Source: Muribaculaceae bacterium (lineage in GTDB: Bacteria > Bacteroidota > Bacteroidia > Bacteroidales > Muribaculaceae). Taken from it: a stretch of 50,411 nt of DNA. The notes under the pieces were generated by a model. That model was not told the origin of the DNA. It saw nothing but the letters and a program-made list of their open reading frames with translations, and searched no databases. The translations under genes were made by a program, and so were the position numbers. The stretch covers positions 10,641 to 61,051 of the forward strand of contig JAFLTJ010000004.1 in assembly GCA_022510465.1 (NCBI GenBank), in the 5' to 3' direction. Below are positions 8,057-16,731 of this stretch, piece after piece (position 1 is the stretch's first letter; every line of letters starts with the position of its first letter).

Positions 8057-8938
8057 ATGAACCCTATTCAACCATTTACACTTAACCTCAACGGTCGGCT
8101 ATACGACGTGACCGGGCCACAAGTGATGGCGATTATCAACATCACCGACGACTCTTTTTACGCCGATTCGCGAGCAATTGACCCCAAAGCAATTGCCGGG
8201 CGGGCGCGTGAACTTGTGGCCGACGGTGCCGACATCCTTGACCTCGGTGCATGCTCAACCCGGCCGGAAAGCAAACCGGTTGACCCCGACATCGAAACGC
8301 TCAGAATAGTGACGGCGGTCAAAGCCGTTCGTGACGTTCTGCCCGATATTCCGCTGTCGGTAGACACATTCCGCGCCTCGGTTGCCCGGGAAGCCATCAA
8401 CGCCGGCGCCGACATCATCAACGACATTTCAGGCGGAAATTTCGACCCATTGATGTTCCCGACAATAGCCTCACTCAAAGCTCCTTACATCCTGACACAC
8501 ACGCGAGGCACACCCGAGACAATGCAGTCAATGACTACCTACACCGATGTCGCCGCCGACGTCGTCAGAGAGCTATCGCAAAAGGTTGAACAACTGCGTC
8601 TTATGGGTGTTTGCGACATCATCGTCGACCCCGGATTGGGGTTCGCAAAAACAGTAGAACAAAACTATCGGCTGCTTGACGCCATCCCACAGATAGCGCA
8701 ATTATTGGAGTGCCCCGTTCTAATCGGCGCATCACGCAAATCAATGCTGACCAAGCCATTAGGAATCACAGCAAGCCAGGCACTTAACGCCACAACGGTT
8801 GTAAACACAATCGCGCTCATCCACGGAGCCGCTTTCATCAGAGTCCACGACCCCCTTCAAGCCCGTCAAGCCGTCACTCTGGTATCAATGCTACCGGTCA
8901 ACAACCGAAATAAAGTTTATAATTTAACCAACTCCTGA
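8057..8938 (+). CDS. folP: dihydropteroate synthase
   Basis: Joins p-aminobenzoate to the pterin pyrophosphate to give dihydropteroate in folate synthesis; the target of sulfonamides. The two signature blocks are present: VMAIINITDDSFYADSR near residues 23-39 (loop 1) and ADILDLGACSTRP near 55-67. Later come ADIINDISGG, the KGTP-equivalent THTRGTPETM, DIIVDPGLGFAKT and GASRKS, and the C-terminal IRVHD. At about 293 residues the length is normal. The frame also opens at a GTG three bases upstream (8054); ATG 8057 is preferred. The stop is followed after one base by the cdaA start, so the two are probably translationally coupled. Confidence 0.96.
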   Translation: MNPIQPFTLNLNGRLYDVTGPQVMAIINITDDSFYADSRAIDPKAIAGRARELVADGADILDLGACSTRPESKPVDPDIETLRIVTAVKAVRDVLPDIPLSVDTFRASVAREAINAGADIINDISGGNFDPLMFPTIASLKAPYILTHTRGTPETMQSMTTYTDVAADVVRELSQKVEQLRLMGVCDIIVDPGLGFAKTVEQNYRLLDAIPQIAQLLECPVLIGASRKSMLTKPLGITASQALNATTVVNTIALIHGAAFIRVHDPLQARQAVTLVSMLPVNNRNKVYNLTNS

Positions 8939-8939
8939 T

Positions 8940-9719
8940 ATGGATTCTTTTGGACTGCGCGACGCGCTCGACATAGCAATTATGGGTCTGCTCCTGTATT
9001 ATATCTACAAGATAATGAGGGAGTCGGGCACGCTTAACATCTTCTTTGGAGTATTGACATTCATCGTCGTATGGGCCTTTGCGGGGCCGATACTCGAAAT
9101 GAAACTCATAGGCACCGTTCTCGACAAATTCATGTCAATAGGTCTGCTGGTACTCGTAATCCTGTTTCAGGAGCAGATAAAACGTTTTTTGGTGGCACTC
9201 GGCGACCACAAGCGGTGGCGTTTCCTTAAAAACCTTTTCCACCACACCGCCTCCGACGATAACGAGCAAAAATACCGTCAATACGTTCTCCCGATTGTTT
9301 ACGCCTGCATGAACATGTCCAAATCAAAAACCGGCGCGCTCATCGTCATACAGCAGTCAATATCGCTTGAAAGCTACGAAAAATCGGGCGACATAATCGA
9401 CGGAGTGATAAATTCGCGACTGATTGAAAATATATTTTTCAAAAACTCCCCTTTGCACGACGGCGCCGTGATTATTGCCGGAGACCGCATAAAATCGGCC
9501 GGATGCATTCTTCCGGTAAGCCATGATTCCACGATTCCACGCTCCTTAGGGCTTCGTCACCGCTCGGCGCTCGGCATTTCACAGGCAACCGACGCCTTTG
9601 CAATCGTGGTATCCGAGGAGACCGGCAATATCTCCGTTGCCCATCGCGGCAGCCTTTCCACACGCCTTACCTCAACCGAGCTTGAACACCGCGTTTCGGC
9701 CATCTTCGCCGGCGAATAA
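8940..9719 (+). CDS. cdaA: membrane diadenylate cyclase (c-di-AMP synthase)
   Basis: Condenses two ATP into the second messenger c-di-AMP. CdaA-type layout: three N-terminal membrane helices (about residues 12-26, 33-50 and 64-78), then a cytoplasmic DisA_N catalytic domain (about 110-255). The catalytic motifs are intact: DGAVIIAGDRI with DGA at 174-176, and RHR at 206-208 within LGLRHRSALG. At 259 residues the length is typical. It directly follows folP with one base between stop and start, an arrangement I recognise from other Bacteroidetes. c-di-AMP usually controls potassium and osmolyte transport and wall integrity. Confidence 0.94.
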   Translation: MDSFGLRDALDIAIMGLLLYYIYKIMRESGTLNIFFGVLTFIVVWAFAGPILEMKLIGTVLDKFMSIGLLVLVILFQEQIKRFLVALGDHKRWRFLKNLFHHTASDDNEQKYRQYVLPIVYACMNMSKSKTGALIVIQQSISLESYEKSGDIIDGVINSRLIENIFFKNSPLHDGAVIIAGDRIKSAGCILPVSHDSTIPRSLGLRHRSALGISQATDAFAIVVSEETGNISVAHRGSLSTRLTSTELEHRVSAIFAGE

Positions 9720-9762
9720 CAAGCAACCAAAGCAAGACTGACCGACGGCCGGCAACAGAATG

Positions 9763-9795
9763 AAAAAAGCGAGACTCGGTGATGAATCTCGCTTT
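9763..9795 (-). terminator. intrinsic terminator of tRNA-Lys
   Basis: A perfect 9-bp stem (AAAGCGAGA at 9766-9774 with TCTCGCTTT at 9787-9795) is followed on the minus strand by a run of six T. It sits 6 bases past the tRNA 3' end. It could also stop transcripts from cdaA, but the T-run polarity fits the minus strand better. Confidence 0.75.
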
Positions 9796-9801
9796 AAACT
9801 G

Positions 9802-9874
9802 TGACCCCGGAGAGGCTCGAACTCTCGACCCAATGATTAAGAGTCATTTGCTCTACCAACTGAGCTACGGAGTC
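9802..9874 (-). tRNA. tRNA-Lys (anticodon CTT)
   Basis: A 73-base cloverleaf folds without exception: acceptor GACTCCG/CGGGGTC (7 bp with one G-T pair), D-stem GCTC/GAGC, anticodon stem AATGA/TCATT with loop CTCTTAA giving anticodon CTT, five-base variable loop, T-stem GAGAG/CTCTC with loop TTCGAGC, discriminator A. CTT reads the lysine codon AAG. The CCA end is not encoded. It stands alone with its own promoter and terminator. Confidence 0.96.
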
Positions 9875-9906
9875 ATTGACGCTATCCGCCTTGTCGAATA
9901 GCGCTG

Positions 9907-9937
9907 CAAAGGTAGGCACGTTTTTTGGATTGTGCAA
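9907..9937 (-). promoter_or_regulatory. promoter of tRNA-Lys
   Basis: On the minus strand, TTG (complement of 9935-9937), a 20-base spacer and a perfect TACCTTTG (9907-9914) form a consensus promoter about 33 bases upstream of the mature tRNA. Confidence 0.75.
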
Positions 9938-10073
9938 GTATTTGAATATTTTTTTTGCTAAAATTTGCAATTTGTAAATTTATCGGGAAAAATACCCGAT
10001 TTTTATGCTTAATTTTACCGATTGAATTTCGATAGACCATCGGCTATCGGCTGAACTGTGAAAGAATTGAATT

Positions 10074-12704
10074 ATGGCAACAGAAAATAACCCGAAAATA
10101 GCAGGCACCCTTGCCGCCGTTACCCAATTAATCAAATCACGCCGCTTTCTGAGTATCGTGGCTTGCATAATATTCATTGCCGCGCTGGCCTGGTGTTACT
10201 TTTATCCCGACGCCGCGCAGGGCAATGTCCTGCGACAGCACGACACGCAACAGGGTATCGCGATAGGCCAGGAAGCCAAAGCCTACGCCGAAGCAACCGG
10301 CGAGACCTCGCGCTGGACCAATTCCCTATTCTCGGGCATGCCTACGTTCCAGATTTCGCCAAGCTACGAGTCCAACCGTCTTTTCAACTGGATAAACACC
10401 GTTGCCGGGCTCGGCCTGCCATCCCCGGCCAATCTGCTTGCCATGATGATGCTTGGTTTCTTTGTGATGATGCTCGCTATCGGAGCTCGGCCCGAAGTAT
10501 CGTTACTCGGAGCCGTGGCCTACGGTTTTTCATCCTATTTCCTGATTCTGATTGGGGCCGGGCACATTTGGAAATTTATTACCCTGGCCTATGTTCCGCC
10601 AACAATCGGCGGCATCATTCTCGCCTACCGCAGGCGATACATCGCCGGAGGAGCGCTGGCTGCCGTGAGCGCAATGATGCAGATTGCATCAAACCACGTT
10701 CAGATGACCTACTATTTCCTCTTCGTAATCGCCGGGCTGATTATCGCCTATCTTATCGTTGCAATCAGGGCTAAGCAGATGAAACAATGGAGCATAGCAA
10801 CCGGCGTGCTCCTTGTTGCAGCAATCCTGGCTATCGGGGCCAATCTGCCAAGCCTGTACAACACAAAGGAATACAGTAAAGAAACCATGCGTGGAGCCCA
10901 CAGCGAACTGTCGGCACCCTCAGCCGACGCCGCCGAAAAAAGCTCGGGGCTTGACCGCGATTATATTACCCAATACAGCTACCAGCCCTCCGAGACATTT
11001 ACACTGCTAATCCCCAATATAAAGGGCGGAGCCACCATAAAACCCGAGAAAGGCAGCTTCAAACAACTGACCCTGGCCGAAACCGACGACATGAAAAAAC
11101 TTGTCGCCGCAGGTCAGGTCAACGAAACATCCGCCCAATATCTCAGCTACATCAGTCAATATTTCGGAGACCCCGAGGGCACAAACGGCCCCGTATATGT
11201 AGGCGCGATAATAGTGGCGCTGTTCCTCCTCGGATGCATCATTGTGAAAGGACCTGTTAAATGGGCGCTTGTCATATTGACGCTGTTTTCAATCATATTG
11301 TCGTGGGGGCGCCACTTGATGGGACCAACCGACTTTATGATTGACTATATGCCGATGTACAGCAAGTTCCGAACGGTTGAGAGTATCCTGGTGATAGCCC
11401 AGTTTACAATGCCGTTGCTGGCATGCCTGGCCCTTAAAGAATTGCTGTCGGCCCCCCGCGGAGAAATGTTCACGCGGTATCGCGCGCCTATCGCATGGGC
11501 TTTTGGCATAACTATCGTGATATGCCTCGCCGCCATAGTGGCTCCAAGTCTGTTTGGGTCATTCATCAGCGACGCCGACGTTGCTACCGACGGATACATC
11601 ACCGACGCCATGGCGGCACAGGGCTACCCCGTAGAGCAAATTCAACAGATTTTCTCGCTAAGGTCACCCGAAATCTACAGCGCGGTGGAGACCCTGCGCG
11701 GCAACCTCGTCAGCGACGACGCCATCCGCTCCCTGCTTTTGGTTGTCGGAGCCATGGCGGTAATCTACTTTGCATCGCGAAAACGACTCGGAGCAACTCC
11801 CACCGTTCTGCTCCTGACGGCACTTGTAGCGCTCGACCTTTTCAGTATCAACAAGCGCTATATCGACCACGAAAGTTTCGTACCCAAACGGCTAACGACC
11901 GGAGCTCCCATCGCTAAAATTCCGGCCGACGAATTCATTCTCCGCGACACCACGATGAACTATCGGGTAATGGATATTCCGCGGTTCAACAGCGCCGACC
12001 CATCCTATTATCACAAAGCCATAGGCGGCTATCATGCGGCCAAGCTTACACGCTATCAGGATATGATTGACAGGCATTTGAGCCATTTCCAGACCGGTCA
12101 GGCAACCGATGCCGACTGGAATGTTCTCAACATGCTCAATGCCCGATACATCATAGCCCCCGACGGACAGCCGGTTCAAAATCCCGACGCCATGGGCAAC
12201 GCATGGTTTGTCGACACAATCCTGACCGTCAAGGGTGCCGACGCCGAAATGGCCGCACTCGGCCGAATCAACCCGGCAACCACGGCGGTTGTCGACGAGC
12301 CGTATGCGCCCGTCATAGCCAATTCGGCGCCCAAGAGTCAGGGCGACACTATATTTGAGACAACCTACGCGCCCAATCGCCTTACCTATCACGCCCGCAG
12401 CGCCAAGGGAGGCACCGCCGTGTTCTCGGAAGTTTATTTCCCGTGGGGGTGGAAACTCACTATTGACGGCGAGCCGGCCGAGCTTGCCCGCGTGAACTAT
12501 ATCCTCCGCGCCGCCCATATTCCGGCCGGACAGCATACGGTAGTCATGGAATTTGACCCCCCGAGTCTTCACACCACCGTCAACATTGCCCGCGTGTCGA
12601 TAATACTGATTTACGTTATGGCGGCTGCCGCGATAGCCGTTGGTATTACCGGCTGCCGGCGCAAAGAAACCGAGGCGGCAAAAGCGCCTGCCGAAACAAA
12701 ATGA
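10074..12704 (+). CDS. YfhO-family polytopic membrane protein
   Basis: An 876-residue inner-membrane protein with an N-terminal helix at about residues 28-43, a large periplasmic loop, then some ten further helices, a soluble region (about 620-830) and a final helix near 840-860. The early segment SLFSGMPTFQIS and the helix AIGARPEVSLLGAVAYGFSS are typical of the YfhO family, which is related to GT-C glycosyltransferases and in Gram-positives takes part in glycosylating wall or membrane polymers. The C-terminal part (FPWGWKLTIDGEPAEL, PAGQHTVVMEFDP) is a beta-sandwich-like domain common in this family. The next gene overlaps its stop by 4 bases. Substrate unknown. A short hairpin at 9982-10000 and no clear promoter occupy the upstream gap. 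Confidence 0.85.
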   Translation: MATENNPKIAGTLAAVTQLIKSRRFLSIVACIIFIAALAWCYFYPDAAQGNVLRQHDTQQGIAIGQEAKAYAEATGETSRWTNSLFSGMPTFQISPSYESNRLFNWINTVAGLGLPSPANLLAMMMLGFFVMMLAIGARPEVSLLGAVAYGFSSYFLILIGAGHIWKFITLAYVPPTIGGIILAYRRRYIAGGALAAVSAMMQIASNHVQMTYYFLFVIAGLIIAYLIVAIRAKQMKQWSIATGVLLVAAILAIGANLPSLYNTKEYSKETMRGAHSELSAPSADAAEKSSGLDRDYITQYSYQPSETFTLLIPNIKGGATIKPEKGSFKQLTLAETDDMKKLVAAGQVNETSAQYLSYISQYFGDPEGTNGPVYVGAIIVALFLLGCIIVKGPVKWALVILTLFSIILSWGRHLMGPTDFMIDYMPMYSKFRTVESILVIAQFTMPLLACLALKELLSAPRGEMFTRYRAPIAWAFGITIVICLAAIVAPSLFGSFISDADVATDGYITDAMAAQGYPVEQIQQIFSLRSPEIYSAVETLRGNLVSDDAIRSLLLVVGAMAVIYFASRKRLGATPTVLLLTALVALDLFSINKRYIDHESFVPKRLTTGAPIAKIPADEFILRDTTMNYRVMDIPRFNSADPSYYHKAIGGYHAAKLTRYQDMIDRHLSHFQTGQATDADWNVLNMLNARYIIAPDGQPVQNPDAMGNAWFVDTILTVKGADAEMAALGRINPATTAVVDEPYAPVIANSAPKSQGDTIFETTYAPNRLTYHARSAKGGTAVFSEVYFPWGWKLTIDGEPAELARVNYILRAAHIPAGQHTVVMEFDPPSLHTTVNIARVSIILIYVMAAAAIAVGITGCRRKETEAAKAPAETK

Positions 12705-13216
12705 TGGCACGTTTGATAGGCCCGCTCGTTCGCCGCTATCGTGCAGCCGGCCACGGAATCCATTCGCCGTTTGCCTATTGGTTTGTAACCGACGTGCTGC
12801 GCCATCGCCACGGCTATGCCTATTATTGCTACGACAATATAAACTCATCGGCGGCAACGCGACGGCAAAAGCAGTTTGCGCGCCTTGTTCACCGCATTGC
12901 TGCCGCCCTGCCGCCCGAGGCTATTGTTGTCACAACCCCCAATCCCGCACTGAAAGTCGCCACCCAACGGTTGACACGCTCCGGCGCCACTTTCTCCATG
13001 GTAGTTGTCGCCGACAACACTCCGCTATCGTTAGAGCAGCTCGCCGGCGCTTTAAACCGCGGCAGCATAATGATACTTTCCCGTGAACACCGCGAGCTGG
13101 CTGCCGGGCTACGTCAACAGATGACCGCCGGGATGAGTTTCACGTCGGGAAACGGAAACTGCGTCATCGTTGGCAACAGACAGTTACCGTTAACCCATTA
13201 TTCAATCGCGTTCTGA
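12701..13216 (+). CDS. shortened methyltransferase-like protein
   Basis: 171 residues. The N-terminal block GHGIHSPFAYWFVTDVL (about residues 17-33) followed by YYCYDNI matches the start of the Bacteroidetes class I SAM methyltransferases that open with HG-HSPF and a Y-Y-x-Y/F-D-x-I step. The central glycine-rich SAM-binding motif (E-x-G-x-G type) expected next is absent, and the protein is about 60-80 residues shorter than those enzymes. The end (CVIVGNRQLPLTHYSIAF) again resembles the family C-terminus. It overlaps the YfhO stop in an ATGA and lies 2 bases before xerD, so it is translated in a coupled unit. It is probably catalytically inactive; the homology call is moderate. Confidence 0.55.
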   Translation: MMARLIGPLVRRYRAAGHGIHSPFAYWFVTDVLRHRHGYAYYCYDNINSSAATRRQKQFARLVHRIAAALPPEAIVVTTPNPALKVATQRLTRSGATFSMVVVADNTPLSLEQLAGALNRGSIMILSREHRELAAGLRQQMTAGMSFTSGNGNCVIVGNRQLPLTHYSIAF

Positions 13217-13218
13217 CC

Positions 13219-14178
13219 ATGCAGCGTTCACCGGCCATAAAACGACTAAACGCCGAGTTTGAAGCATACCTGACATTGGAAAAAGGCGCCGGGTTCAATA
13301 CACTCGCCGCCTATCGTAATGATGTTGCCAAACTGTTTGATTTTTTAGAGACAGCCGGTCCCGGTGGAATTGCCGTCAATCCTGCCGATACCGATACCAA
13401 TCTGCTAAGACTCTTTATCGGCGAGCTCAGCGACCTGGGAATCTCCCCACGCTCACGAGCACGAATCCTCTCCGGAATACGCTCGCTGTATCGTTTCATG
13501 CGCACTCAAGGCTATATTGAAACCGACCCCACCGCAATGCTTGAGTCGCCATCCATAGGCAATCACCTGCCCGAAGTGCTCACCGTTGACGAAATAGACC
13601 GGATGATGGCCGCCATCGACCCCGCGTCGGCCGAAGCCGAGCGAAACCGGGCCATAATGGAAACGCTATATGGGTGCGGGTTGCGCGTCAGCGAGCTTGT
13701 CAACCTTGAAATATCCCGATTGCGTCTTGACCGCGGATACCTGGGAGTCACCGGAAAAGGGTCCAAAGAACGGCTCGTACCAATGTCGCCCGTTGCCATC
13801 GACGCCATAAACCTGTACATGAACAACAGCCGGGCCGAGATTGACATAAAACCCGGTGAAGATAATTTCCTTTTTCTTAACCGTCGCGGCCGACATCTGA
13901 CCCGCGTCATGATTTTCTACATCGTCAAAAAACTGGCACAACAGGCGGGCATTGTCAAAGAAATCTCCCCCCACACGCTACGCCACTCCTTTGCCACCCA
14001 CCTCCTTGAAGGGGGAGCCAATCTGCGCGCTATCCAGCAAATGCTCGGGCACGAATCGATAGCCACAACCGAGATATATCTACACCTCGACACAACCCGT
14101 CTACGCTCTGAAATTCTCGCATTTCACCCCCGCAACTGCGGCCCGCAACCGCCGGCCGTCAGCCCTATTTCACCTTGA
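13219..14178 (+). CDS. xerD: site-specific tyrosine recombinase XerD
   Basis: Cuts and rejoins DNA at dif to resolve chromosome dimers, working with a partner Xer protein and FtsK. An N-terminal SAM-like core-binding domain (about residues 10-105) is followed by the catalytic domain. All catalytic residues are seen: Arg156 (GCGLRVSELV), Lys180, His252 and Arg255 (HTLRHSFATHLL), His278 (LGHES) and Tyr287. The length of 319 is slightly above the usual 300, with a short proline-rich tail. The C-terminal LRAIQQMLGHESIATTEIY block is typical of chromosomal XerD/XerC rather than of mobile-element integrases. Its 3' end overlaps the convergent barrel gene by 14 bases. Confidence 0.92.
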   Translation: MQRSPAIKRLNAEFEAYLTLEKGAGFNTLAAYRNDVAKLFDFLETAGPGGIAVNPADTDTNLLRLFIGELSDLGISPRSRARILSGIRSLYRFMRTQGYIETDPTAMLESPSIGNHLPEVLTVDEIDRMMAAIDPASAEAERNRAIMETLYGCGLRVSELVNLEISRLRLDRGYLGVTGKGSKERLVPMSPVAIDAINLYMNNSRAEIDIKPGEDNFLFLNRRGRHLTRVMIFYIVKKLAQQAGIVKEISPHTLRHSFATHLLEGGANLRAIQQMLGHESIATTEIYLHLDTTRLRSEILAFHPRNCGPQPPAVSPISP

Positions 14179-14857
14179 ACATATACCCAACCGTGGCCTC
14201 TATAGCCATAGTTCGCGAGGCCGAAAAATAATCTCGCTTGGCCGCCGGGAAAATATTTCCCAATCCGTAATAATAGCGCCCCTCTATAAATATCGAATGA
14301 CGCCCGGCCGCCACAAATTCAATACCTACTCCGGCAGCGATACCATAATCAAATTTGTTGGAAATCTCCATCGACATCTGCTCGGTAACTCGGTTATGAC
14401 CCGGAAAATTTGGAACCGACGCATGATTGAGATAATCAAAATCGGCACTGATGTGGCTTCCCAACATATACCCGACTTCCGGCCCGAGATTGAAAAAACC
14501 TTTCACATGTCTGTTTCCGAAAAATATATGGGTCATCAGCGGTATCTGAATATACGTCAGCGTTCGCGAATATTTAAACGGCGCTCCCTCAAAGTTTTCG
14601 CGCCATCCGCGCTGCGTCATGTTAACCTCCGCTATCAGCCCAAAGTGATTCTCCTCCATATATCGGGCCACGACACCGAATGTAACACCGGGAGTAAATG
14701 CCTGCTTGGGTGCCGGCGAGAAAGACATTAGCCCCAGCGTGGCTCCTCCCTTGGCCCCGAGTGCAAAATTTGGCTCATACTGACGCTGGGCATGCGTGCG
14801 GCCACTCGCCGCCAAAGCCATTATTACAGCCAATATCAACCCAATCCGCAGCCTCAT
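14165..14857 (-). CDS. PorT-like outer membrane beta-barrel protein
   Basis: 230 residues with a signal peptide (about 1-23, ending GRTHAQ) and a mature part of alternating hydrophobic strands typical of an eight-stranded barrel, including GAKGGATLGLM, FGVVARYMEEN, NMTQRGWRENF, FNLGPEVGYMLGS and a terminal TVGYMFKVK ending in the hydrophobic-x-K style of barrel proteins. The MTQRGW step is characteristic of the PorT family. It overlaps the upstream LysM gene stop by 4 bases (ATGA), so the two envelope proteins are co-translated. PorT itself serves type IX secretion in other Bacteroidetes; membership of this copy in that machine is not shown. Confidence 0.8.
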   Translation of the reverse strand: MRLRIGLILAVIMALAASGRTHAQRQYEPNFALGAKGGATLGLMSFSPAPKQAFTPGVTFGVVARYMEENHFGLIAEVNMTQRGWRENFEGAPFKYSRTLTYIQIPLMTHIFFGNRHVKGFFNLGPEVGYMLGSHISADFDYLNHASVPNFPGHNRVTEQMSMEISNKFDYGIAAGVGIEFVAAGRHSIFIEGRYYYGLGNIFPAAKRDYFSASRTMAIEATVGYMFKVK

Positions 14858-16623
14858 GGCAACAAATAGTTCTCAACAAGACCGCTCGGCCTGTAATTAA
14901 TCAAATAGAGAGCATTGTTACTCAACCCCTTGCAATCCCCTCGGCGACCTATCATATAACTGTTTTGAACGCCGCGATAGGTCGGCACGGTATCTCCGGT
15001 CAGGCTTTTCCCGGCACCCGAAAGCGATTTAACCAAAAACATTCCTACATCAAATCCCAGCAACCCCTGGCTCGGAACATCCTCGCTCATCTTGCCGCCA
15101 TACCACTGCGAATACTTTGCATTGACAATCGTCGCGTCCCACGCTCCTGCATCATCGCTGAATCGAGAATATATCAGCGCGTTCAAGCTTTTTATACCCT
15201 CCAGCATTTCTCCCTTGAATGTTGTCCACTCGGGATAACCCCACAGCTTAACGTCGCCACCGCCTCCAAGCATTTTATCGCGGAAAGCATTCAGGGCGCT
15301 GAGATAATTGCCGGCCTCGCTCGCACGACCGCTTTCGGGGATAAAGACATAATCGCCCGCCGTCAGTTTGGCCAAGTCGGTATCTTTCAGCTTTTCGCTA
15401 TAAGTCAACGTTTTGAATGCTATATTCCGGTTTCGCATTTCGGCCTGTAATAGCTGCACGAATTCAGCCTTGTCGGTAGCGCCACCCTGACGCTTGAGAA
15501 ACACCGGCACCGCTCCGTTCAGACGCCCCAACATCCCCGTCACAGCCCTTGAATACATCTGCTCGCTGCTTATATTTGCCTGGATAACCATTGGGTTGGA
15601 TACGTAGGTTGTATCTTTTACCAAGAAAGCATTAAACACCGCTATCTCGTTCTGACGGCAATAACGGGCTATCATTTCAAGCTGCTTGTCATCGTCGGGA
15701 GCCACTATCACGTGCATCTTCTTAAGCTCGGGGCGCTTCAATATCATCGCAACGGTATCGGTCGAGCCGGCCGTATCGTATGCATAAATCTTTAACGCAT
15801 TTCCCGAGTTGCGCAGGCTGTCAACCGCGAGCAAAAAGCCCTTGTAAAACTCTAAATGGCGCGCTGCGGCCTTGGGCATCGGCGACTGCTTTAACATGAA
15901 CGGAAGTATCACCGCTATGCGGGTTTCACCCTTTTCAACAACCGGAGCAATCTCCTCTGCGGGCTCACTCGCCACAACTTCTTCCGACCGGTTTCCCGAT
16001 TCTGTCACCACCTCGGGAATATTGATTACCTGACCCTGCTTCAACACCGTCACCGCGGGATTGGCCGCCTCAAGCTGCTCAACCGTTATCCCGTTGGCCC
16101 GCGCTATTGAAAACAGCGTTTCGCCCTCCTGTACAAGATGCGTTTTCCCGGCCCGTGACTGCGACATGGTTTTCACTGCCTGCCCCTGGGCTATTATCAA
16201 CGTTTCGCCGGCTTTCAGGCCATCTTTCAACGACGGATTAAGCGCTACGAGCTCCTCGGAGGTTATGCCATATTTCTGACTGATTCCATAAATCGTTTCA
16301 CCCTTGACAACAGTGTGAGTCCCGGCAATCGACACCGCCGCACCGTCGTTACCATCCACCGGGAAATACAATACCTGATGCGCCTTCAATCCGTCTCTCA
16401 GCGACGGATTGGCCTCAAACATCTCCTCGATTGAAATCCCAAACTTGTGGGTCAGCGAATAGATTGTCTCCTTAGGCTGAACCTCATAGTAGTAATAACT
16501 ACGGCCGTTCACAGTTGTTACAGGCAGTTCCTTTACCGACGCCTTTACATCCTGCGAACACAACGTCAGCGCAACAAGCGCCAACACAAATGCCAATGCT
16601 ATATGTAATCTCCTCATTTTCAT
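14854..16623 (-). CDS. LysM protein with a periplasmic-binding-protein-like domain
   Basis: A 589-residue exported protein. A signal peptide (about 1-29) is followed by three LysM repeats at about 45-88, 102-144 and 161-203 (each YxVxxxETIYSLxxKFGIS-like and ending in NPSLxxGLKxG), which bind peptidoglycan. After an acidic linker, residues 230-585 resemble the type I solute-binding fold of branched-chain amino-acid receptors (GETRIAVILPFML at the start). This pairing is common in Bacteroidetes and the protein is thought to stay at the wall rather than feed an ABC transporter. The start could also be the second Met, two codons in. It forms an operon with the PorT-like gene. Confidence 0.85.
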   Translation of the reverse strand: MKMRRLHIALAFVLALVALTLCSQDVKASVKELPVTTVNGRSYYYYEVQPKETIYSLTHKFGISIEEMFEANPSLRDGLKAHQVLYFPVDGNDGAAVSIAGTHTVVKGETIYGISQKYGITSEELVALNPSLKDGLKAGETLIIAQGQAVKTMSQSRAGKTHLVQEGETLFSIARANGITVEQLEAANPAVTVLKQGQVINIPEVVTESGNRSEEVVASEPAEEIAPVVEKGETRIAVILPFMLKQSPMPKAAARHLEFYKGFLLAVDSLRNSGNALKIYAYDTAGSTDTVAMILKRPELKKMHVIVAPDDDKQLEMIARYCRQNEIAVFNAFLVKDTTYVSNPMVIQANISSEQMYSRAVTGMLGRLNGAVPVFLKRQGGATDKAEFVQLLQAEMRNRNIAFKTLTYSEKLKDTDLAKLTAGDYVFIPESGRASEAGNYLSALNAFRDKMLGGGGDVKLWGYPEWTTFKGEMLEGIKSLNALIYSRFSDDAGAWDATIVNAKYSQWYGGKMSEDVPSQGLLGFDVGMFLVKSLSGAGKSLTGDTVPTYRGVQNSYMIGRRGDCKGLSNNALYLINYRPSGLVENYLLP

Positions 16624-16644
16624 TCATCAGATACTTAAACGCCG

Positions 16645-16663
16645 CAAAATTAATACAAATATA
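16645..16663 (-). promoter_or_regulatory. two candidate -7 boxes for the LysM operon
   Basis: On the minus strand TATATTTG (16656-16663) and TAATTTTG (16645-16652) both match TAnnTTTG, just upstream of the LysM gene start. Either could be used; no clear -33 element is seen. Confidence 0.45.
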
Positions 16664-16719
16664 CGAAACTTTACCCCTATAAATTTACAATGTTACACCC
16701 CTTTTATCTTAAATTTTAT

Positions 16720-16727
16720 TAACTTTG
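16720..16727 (+). promoter_or_regulatory. -7 box (TAACTTTG) with a near-leaderless start
   Basis: TAACTTTG matches the -7 consensus and ends only 4 bases before the ATG at 16732, so the message should start within about one base of the start codon. Confidence 0.55.
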
Positions 16728-16731
16728 ACGC

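Noticed and set aside
9982-10004. Small hairpin ATCGGG/CCCGAT with T-run before the YfhO-like gene
   Set aside because: The stem is only six base pairs and no gene ends nearby on that strand; I cannot support it as a terminator or switch.
11892-12857. 321-codon minus-strand open frame
   Set aside because: It is antisense to the YfhO-like gene, rich in Gly/Arg/Asn runs without domain logic, and the plus-strand gene is clear. It is a shadow frame.
14698-15450. 250-codon plus-strand open frame
   Set aside because: It lies opposite the LysM and PorT-like genes, has no recognisable start or composition of a real protein, and those genes are well supported.
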